From the NCBI GenBank assembly GCA_002491065.1, contig DKVF01000068.1:1-9932 (forward strand): a stretch of 9,932 nt of DNA, written 5' to 3'. Numbering within the stretch: position 1 is the stretch's first letter; each line of letters begins with the position of its first letter. The notes under the pieces were generated by a model. The model made no database searches. It worked only from the letters and a program-made list of their open reading frames with translations, and was not told the origin of the DNA. Shown in pieces: positions 7,277 through 9,932 of this stretch. The DNA is from Peptococcaceae bacterium UBA7185 (GTDB lineage Bacteria > Bacillota > Peptococcia > Peptococcales > Peptococcaceae). Position numbers and translations under genes: made by a program.

Positions 7277-7857
7277 TATTGTGCTTCTCCTTCCTCCACA
7301 ACTTGGTAATCAAATGGTTCCCCAAACAAATCAGCTACACGTTTCTGCATGCCGCCGTCCAACAATCCTTCTGCAGCACCGTCTATCAGTGCATGAACCT
7401 CATACAGTCCGTCCTGTGTAACATTCAATGTTACAGTACCCGGCGTCAATGTAATCGAGTTCGCCAGCGTTGTATGCGCCATAGGATTGTCCATCTTTAT
7501 GCGGAACCGAATCACCCGCGGATTAATATTCATCTCTGATTTTACAGTAGCCTTCACCACATCAATATTGGCCTTTACTACCTCCTTGAGCAGCCATAAC
7601 CAATACAACGCATATTTCAACAGCGGTACATCAAAAATGAAATACTTTTTGGTCCCGTCCGCATTCGGCAACAGCAAAAGCGGTACACAAATCCAAGCAG
7701 ATACCACCGCTGTCAGCACACCGTAAAACAAAAACTTAAACTCTAATCTGCCGCTCAGCAAAAGCCAAAACGCAAACAACACACAAGCTAATACGGTCAG
7801 ATGTTTCATTGGAGAGCCGACAATGGTTTCATCCCGCAGCATATCCTTTGTTTTCAA
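7276..7857 (-). CDS. mrpE: Mrp antiporter subunit E / MbhA-like, TTG start
   Basis: Membrane protein of the MNHE family. It has an N-terminal pair of hydrophobic segments (about 19-35 and 43-64), a third near 76-92, and a soluble C-terminal domain with the family motif LANSITLTPGTVTLNV (131-146) and EVHALIDG (153-160). It is the first gene of the operon. I chose TTG at 7857 as the start because AGGAGGTG sits exactly 7 nt upstream, giving 193 residues. The next in-frame ATGs (7842 and 7809) lack a properly spaced ribosome site. With this start the protein carries about 16 extra residues before the first family-like methionine (MKHLTVLA), so it is a little longer than most MrpE. The TTG start could limit translation of the leading gene. 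Confidence 0.9.
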   Translation of the reverse strand: MKTKDMLRDETIVGSPMKHLTVLACVLFAFWLLLSGRLEFKFLFYGVLTAVVSAWICVPLLLLPNADGTKKYFIFDVPLLKYALYWLWLLKEVVKANIDVVKATVKSEMNINPRVIRFRIKMDNPMAHTTLANSITLTPGTVTLNVTQDGLYEVHALIDGAAEGLLDGGMQKRVADLFGEPFDYQVVEEGEAQ

Positions 7858-7864
7858 AATAAAA

Positions 7865-7872
7865 CACCTCCT
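7865..7872 (-). promoter_or_regulatory. Ribosome binding site deciding the mrpE TTG start
   Basis: Minus-strand AGGAGGTG, a near-perfect anti-16S complement, lies 7 nt before TTG at 7857. No ATG is at a suitable distance, so this site fixes the non-ATG start. Confidence 0.8.
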
Positions 7873-7915
7873 AACTCTGCATTTATTCAAAAAAACAAAT
7901 CTTCATTATCTTTTT

Positions 7916-7945
7916 ATAATACCCGAAAAACAGCAGGATAGTCAA
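7916..7945 (-). promoter_or_regulatory. Promoter of the Mrp/Mbh-like operon
   Basis: On the minus strand, -35 TTGACT (7945-7940) and -10 TATTAT (7921-7916) are separated by 18 nt, close to the sigma-A consensus. A start near 7909 would give a leader of about 50 nt before mrpE, too short for a large riboswitch. It lies after the rpmE terminator, so the operon has its own promoter. Confidence 0.75.
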
Positions 7946-8011
7946 TGACTTTTCCTGTTTTCGTCTATAGATTTATAAATTTACAGAAATAAATTCAATT
8001 ATTCTCCGCCA

Positions 8012-8050
8012 ACAAAAAAAGAGCACCGCAAGCAAATACTTGCAGTACTC
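8012..8050 (-). terminator. Intrinsic terminator after rpmE
   Basis: On the minus strand a 12-bp stem (arms 8050-8039 and 8032-8021; GAGTACTGCAAG with CTTGCGGTGCTC, two G-U pairs) with a 6-nt loop is followed by seven T residues. It starts 15 nt past the rpmE stop and insulates the downstream Mrp/Mbh-like operon from rpmE transcription. Confidence 0.92.
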
Positions 8051-8065
8051 CTTATTCTTCGGCGA

Positions 8066-8269
8066 TTAGCCTCTATTAAATTTCTTGTTAAATGCTTCTA
8101 CTCTACCAGCAGCAGCATGTACACGCTGTTTTCCGCTGTAGAAAGGATGGCACTGAGAGCAGATTTCTACTTTAATATCATGTTTTGCAGTAGATCTGGT
8201 TTCAAATTCGTTACCGCAAGCGCAGATAACTTTTACAGTTTCATACTGTGGGTGAATACCTTCTTTCAT
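8066..8269 (-). CDS. rpmE: 50S ribosomal protein L31 (zinc-binding type)
   Basis: 67-residue ribosomal protein L31 of the large subunit, which helps bridge the two subunits. The start MKEGIHPQYE and the core CSQCHPFYSGKQR are diagnostic. Four cysteines (C16, C18, C37, C40) sit at the positions that bind zinc in the C+ form, so this is the zinc-containing paralogue rather than the C- form expressed in zinc shortage. The tail AAGRVEAFNKKFNRG is normal. ATG at 8269 is preceded by AGAGGTG with about 6 nt spacing. It has its own promoter upstream and a strong terminator downstream, so it can be expressed alone, though read-through from ppaC is possible. Confidence 0.98.
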   Translation of the reverse strand: MKEGIHPQYETVKVICACGNEFETRSTAKHDIKVEICSQCHPFYSGKQRVHAAAGRVEAFNKKFNRG

Positions 8270-8321
8270 CTGTTACACCTCTTTCTCTTAAAATTACCGA
8301 AATTGCACATTACATTCGTTT

Positions 8322-8350
8322 AGTATACTATTTTCACCACAATTAGTCAA
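8322..8350 (-). promoter_or_regulatory. Promoter of rpmE
   Basis: On the minus strand, -35 TTGACT (8350-8345), a 17-nt spacer and -10 TATACT (8327-8322). This is near consensus with optimal spacing, as expected for a highly expressed ribosomal protein gene. The start of transcription should fall near 8315, giving a leader of about 45 nt. Confidence 0.85.
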
Positions 8351-8408
8351 TCATTTTTTATGAGATTTCATCTTTTCTTTTTCTCTTTGGAAAAGGTTTC
8401 TCCGCCGT

Positions 8409-9329
8409 CTATTTTAGCGCCTCTGTGAGCTGAGGTACGATCTGCTTTTTGCGGGACATGACGCCTTTCAGATAGATGCGGTCCAGAGCGTCTGATGTAA
8501 ATGCAGCTTTCACGGCTGCTTCTGCCCCTTCCCCGCAATAAATCAAATCGGTGGATTCGTCCATAATATCAGTCAGCATAAAGAACAACATGTCTGCGCC
8601 ATGTTCGCTGAAGCTGTCTTTCATGTACGCTTCCATACGTGGCTTCAGGGCTTGCAGTTCCTCCCCGCTCATGGAGCTTACCTGACCTACACCGAATGTA
8701 GTATTCCCTGCTGTGAATTTTTTAAAGTCCAGATAGAGGATTTCTCTTTCTGTTTTATTGCCCAGCTCGCTGCCCGCCATAAACATTTCTTTGGCATAAG
8801 CTTCTACATCGGCAATTCCCGCAATTGCTGCCAGTTCTGTCGCTGCCTTTTTGTCCAGCTCTGTGCAGGTCGGTGAACGGAAAGCCAGCGTATCGGACAA
8901 AATCGCAGAACACAGCGCTCCAGCTACAGCAGGTTCTGGCTTTTTCCCGTTCTGCTGATAAAACAGTGTCACAATTGTTGCAGTGCACCCCACTGGCAGG
9001 TTGCAAAACAAAATAGGCTCTGACGTCTGCAAACCGCCGATTTTGTGATGGTCCAAAATTTCTATGATTTTTGCATCGGCAATTCCGTCCACTGCCTGTC
9101 CTGCTTCATTGTGGTCCACTAAAATAATTTCACTGCCTACCACATTCTGCAACAATTCCGGCGCAGCCAAACCGAAACGTTCCAACACAAATTTTGTCTC
9201 TGGATTCAATTCTCCAGCGCGTCCTGCTGCATAGCCTTCGCCTTTCAGCGCTGCATACCCAATTGCTGAACAAATTGAGTCGGTATCAGGATTTTTATGT
9301 CCTGTGATAAAAATTACATTGTCACTCAT
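8409..9329 (-). CDS. ppaC: Manganese-dependent inorganic pyrophosphatase (family II)
   Basis: Cytoplasmic enzyme that hydrolyses pyrophosphate to two phosphates, pulling biosynthetic reactions forward. The 306-residue protein has an N-terminal DHH domain and a C-terminal DHHA2 domain. Metal and catalytic residues are visible: H11, D15 and D17 in GHKNPDTDS, D72 in VDHNE, D93-H94-H95 in ILDHHK, D146 in SDT, and the substrate-binding SRKKQ at 292-296. Length fits the simple form; there is no CBS/DRTGG regulatory insert. I prefer ATG at 9329 (MSDNVIF) since GGTGG lies 5 nt upstream; an ATG at 9341 would add four residues with no ribosome site. It has its own promoter at 9415-9387. I found no convincing terminator between it and rpmE, so some read-through is possible. 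Confidence 0.97.
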   Translation of the reverse strand: MSDNVIFITGHKNPDTDSICSAIGYAALKGEGYAAGRAGELNPETKFVLERFGLAAPELLQNVVGSEIILVDHNEAGQAVDGIADAKIIEILDHHKIGGLQTSEPILFCNLPVGCTATIVTLFYQQNGKKPEPAVAGALCSAILSDTLAFRSPTCTELDKKAATELAAIAGIADVEAYAKEMFMAGSELGNKTEREILYLDFKKFTAGNTTFGVGQVSSMSGEELQALKPRMEAYMKDSFSEHGADMLFFMLTDIMDESTDLIYCGEGAEAAVKAAFTSDALDRIYLKGVMSRKKQIVPQLTEALK

Positions 9330-9386
9330 TATTTCCACCATCCATATAAAATTCTGTATTTTTTTTTACAATCTCAAAGCATATCT

Positions 9387-9415
9387 ATTGTACACTGTCT
9401 GCACGGTGGTTACAA
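9387..9415 (-). promoter_or_regulatory. Promoter of ppaC
   Basis: On the minus strand, -35 TTGTAA (9415-9410), a 17-nt spacer and -10 TACAAT (9392-9387). Spacing is optimal, and the predicted start near 9380 gives a leader of about 50 nt to the ATG at 9329. Confidence 0.75.
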
Positions 9416-9468
9416 GATATCCGACAAAAAAATTTATAGGAAATTCGTCTGCTCCGGCAAGACATATT

Positions 9469-9801
9469 TCATTCCTGCCGTTTGGAATTCTTGTGGTAGT
9501 TGTATTTCAAAAATTCAATATATTCTTGAATCTGTTCCAATTGAATTTGACTAAAATCTTTTGGAATCTCCATATCATTCTTTCCCCGTTGATAGGATAC
9601 TGGTACATCTATCAAGCCGCAAAGATAATCCAATGAAACATCAAAGATTTTCGCCAACAGCACCTTATTATGGTCGTCCGGCGAAGTCTTGTCATTTTCG
9701 TAAGAAGATATGGTATACTTGCTCACTGATAACAATTCGCCCAATTCCTGCTGTGTCATGCCTTTATCTTTACGCAATTCATTTAGTCTTTCCCCAATCA
9801 T
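9469..9801 (-). CDS. XRE-family helix-turn-helix transcriptional regulator
   Basis: 110-residue DNA-binding protein. Residues 3-62 form a Cro/C1-type helix-turn-helix domain: IGERLNELRKDKGMTQQEL, then the recognition region SVSKYTISSYENDKTSP (25-41), then the closing LLAKIFDVSLDYLCGL. The C-terminal part (about 84-103) is a predicted helix, QIQLEQIQEYIEFLKYNYHK, likely for dimer formation, giving a SinR-like layout with no ligand or protease domain. The start is ATG at 9801 with GGGAG 8 nt upstream. The frame is open further upstream to 9870, but that extension is not HTH-like. Target genes cannot be read from the sequence; autoregulation is a common pattern for this family. I saw no strong terminator after it, and ppaC has a separate promoter, so the two need not be functionally linked. 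Confidence 0.9.
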   Translation of the reverse strand: MIGERLNELRKDKGMTQQELGELLSVSKYTISSYENDKTSPDDHNKVLLAKIFDVSLDYLCGLIDVPVSYQRGKNDMEIPKDFSQIQLEQIQEYIEFLKYNYHKNSKRQE

Positions 9802-9850
9802 AAATTCAACTCCCGTAGCAAAATCTGTAATATGATAGTGTCTTTTTACT

Positions 9851-9862
9851 ATTATATTGACA
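9851..9862. promoter_or_regulatory. Back-to-back promoter elements upstream of the XRE regulator
   Basis: A minus-strand TATAAT (9856-9851) could be the -10 of the XRE gene, but its -35 region is poor (TCTGAA at 17 nt). It directly abuts a perfect plus-strand TTGACA (9857-9862), which is followed by AATATA at 18 nt or TATAAA at 20 nt and would drive a rightward gene beyond the window. This is suggestive of a divergent control region, not proven. Confidence 0.35.
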
Positions 9863-9864
9863 AA

Positions 9865-9912
9865 AAACACAATTTCAGAAAATATAAAGAAATCATCTAC
9901 TTTATTGTGTTT
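9865..9912. repeat. Inverted repeat upstream of XRE gene
   Basis: A perfect 9-bp inverted repeat (aaacacaat at 9865-9873, attgtgttt at 9904-9912) has a 30-nt spacer. Interleaved with it is a second 8-bp pair (gaaatcat at 9889-9896, atgatttc at 9919-9926). In AT-rich DNA such arms can arise by chance, but the place fits operator sites for the adjacent regulator. Confidence 0.35.
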
Positions 9913-9932
9913 AGTTATATGATTTCGCTACA

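Noticed and set aside
7858..7909. Riboswitch or leader peptide upstream of mrpE
   Set aside because: The leader from the predicted transcription start is only about 50 nt and A/T-rich, with no stable hairpin or start-to-stop frame with its own ribosome site.
8351..8408. Terminator between ppaC and rpmE
   Set aside because: Only 4-bp stems with no T run on the minus strand were found, so I do not call one.
9802..9870. Upstream extension of the XRE regulator to 9870
   Set aside because: The added residues are not HTH-like and no ribosome site precedes that start, whereas GGGAG stands 8 nt before ATG at 9801.

Overview
The window reads as a chromosomal segment of a low-to-mid GC Firmicute. A Negativicutes-type anaerobe is my best guess, based on the style of the ribosomal protein L31, a family II (Mn-dependent) pyrophosphatase, strong AGGAGG-type ribosome binding sites and sigma-A-like promoters. 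This assignment is tentative because no rRNA or other decisive marker is present. Every gene I can support lies on the minus strand, so the window is transcribed right to left.

Right part (9932 to 8012): a small XRE-family DNA-binding regulator (9801-9469) is followed by ppaC, the manganese-dependent inorganic pyrophosphatase (9329-8409), and rpmE, ribosomal protein L31 (8269-8066). ppaC and rpmE each have a well-formed promoter with a 17-nt spacer. No clear terminator separates the regulator from ppaC or ppaC from rpmE. A strong intrinsic terminator follows rpmE (8050-8012). The last 130 bases of the window hold back-to-back promoter-like elements and inverted repeats upstream of the regulator.

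Main part (7945 to 157): one self-contained eleven-gene operon encodes a membrane complex of the Mrp antiporter / membrane-bound hydrogenase (Mbh) membrane-arm type. It runs from a TTGACT/TATTAT promoter (7945-7916) to a strong intrinsic terminator (206-157). In transcription order it holds mrpE, mrpF, mrpG, an MbhD-like DUF4040 protein, an MbhE-like protein, mrpB, mrpC, mrpD, a second MrpD/NuoM/NuoN-type antiporter subunit, an 80-residue two-helix protein with a His-rich loop, and a third antiporter-type subunit with a NuoL-like C-terminal extension. No junction has a gap above 2 bp and most overlap, so translation is very probably coupled.

The first eight genes follow the order of archaeal mbhA-H. 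Where Mbh then has hydrogenase genes, this operon has two more ion-pump subunits and the small protein. No hydrogenase, NADH- or ferredoxin-oxidising subunit is in the window. The likely job is cation/proton exchange across the membrane by a complex with three antiporter-type modules, either alone or docked to a partner encoded elsewhere. The third module lacks the TM7 lysine found in the other two. The left 156 bases contain no gene I can support.
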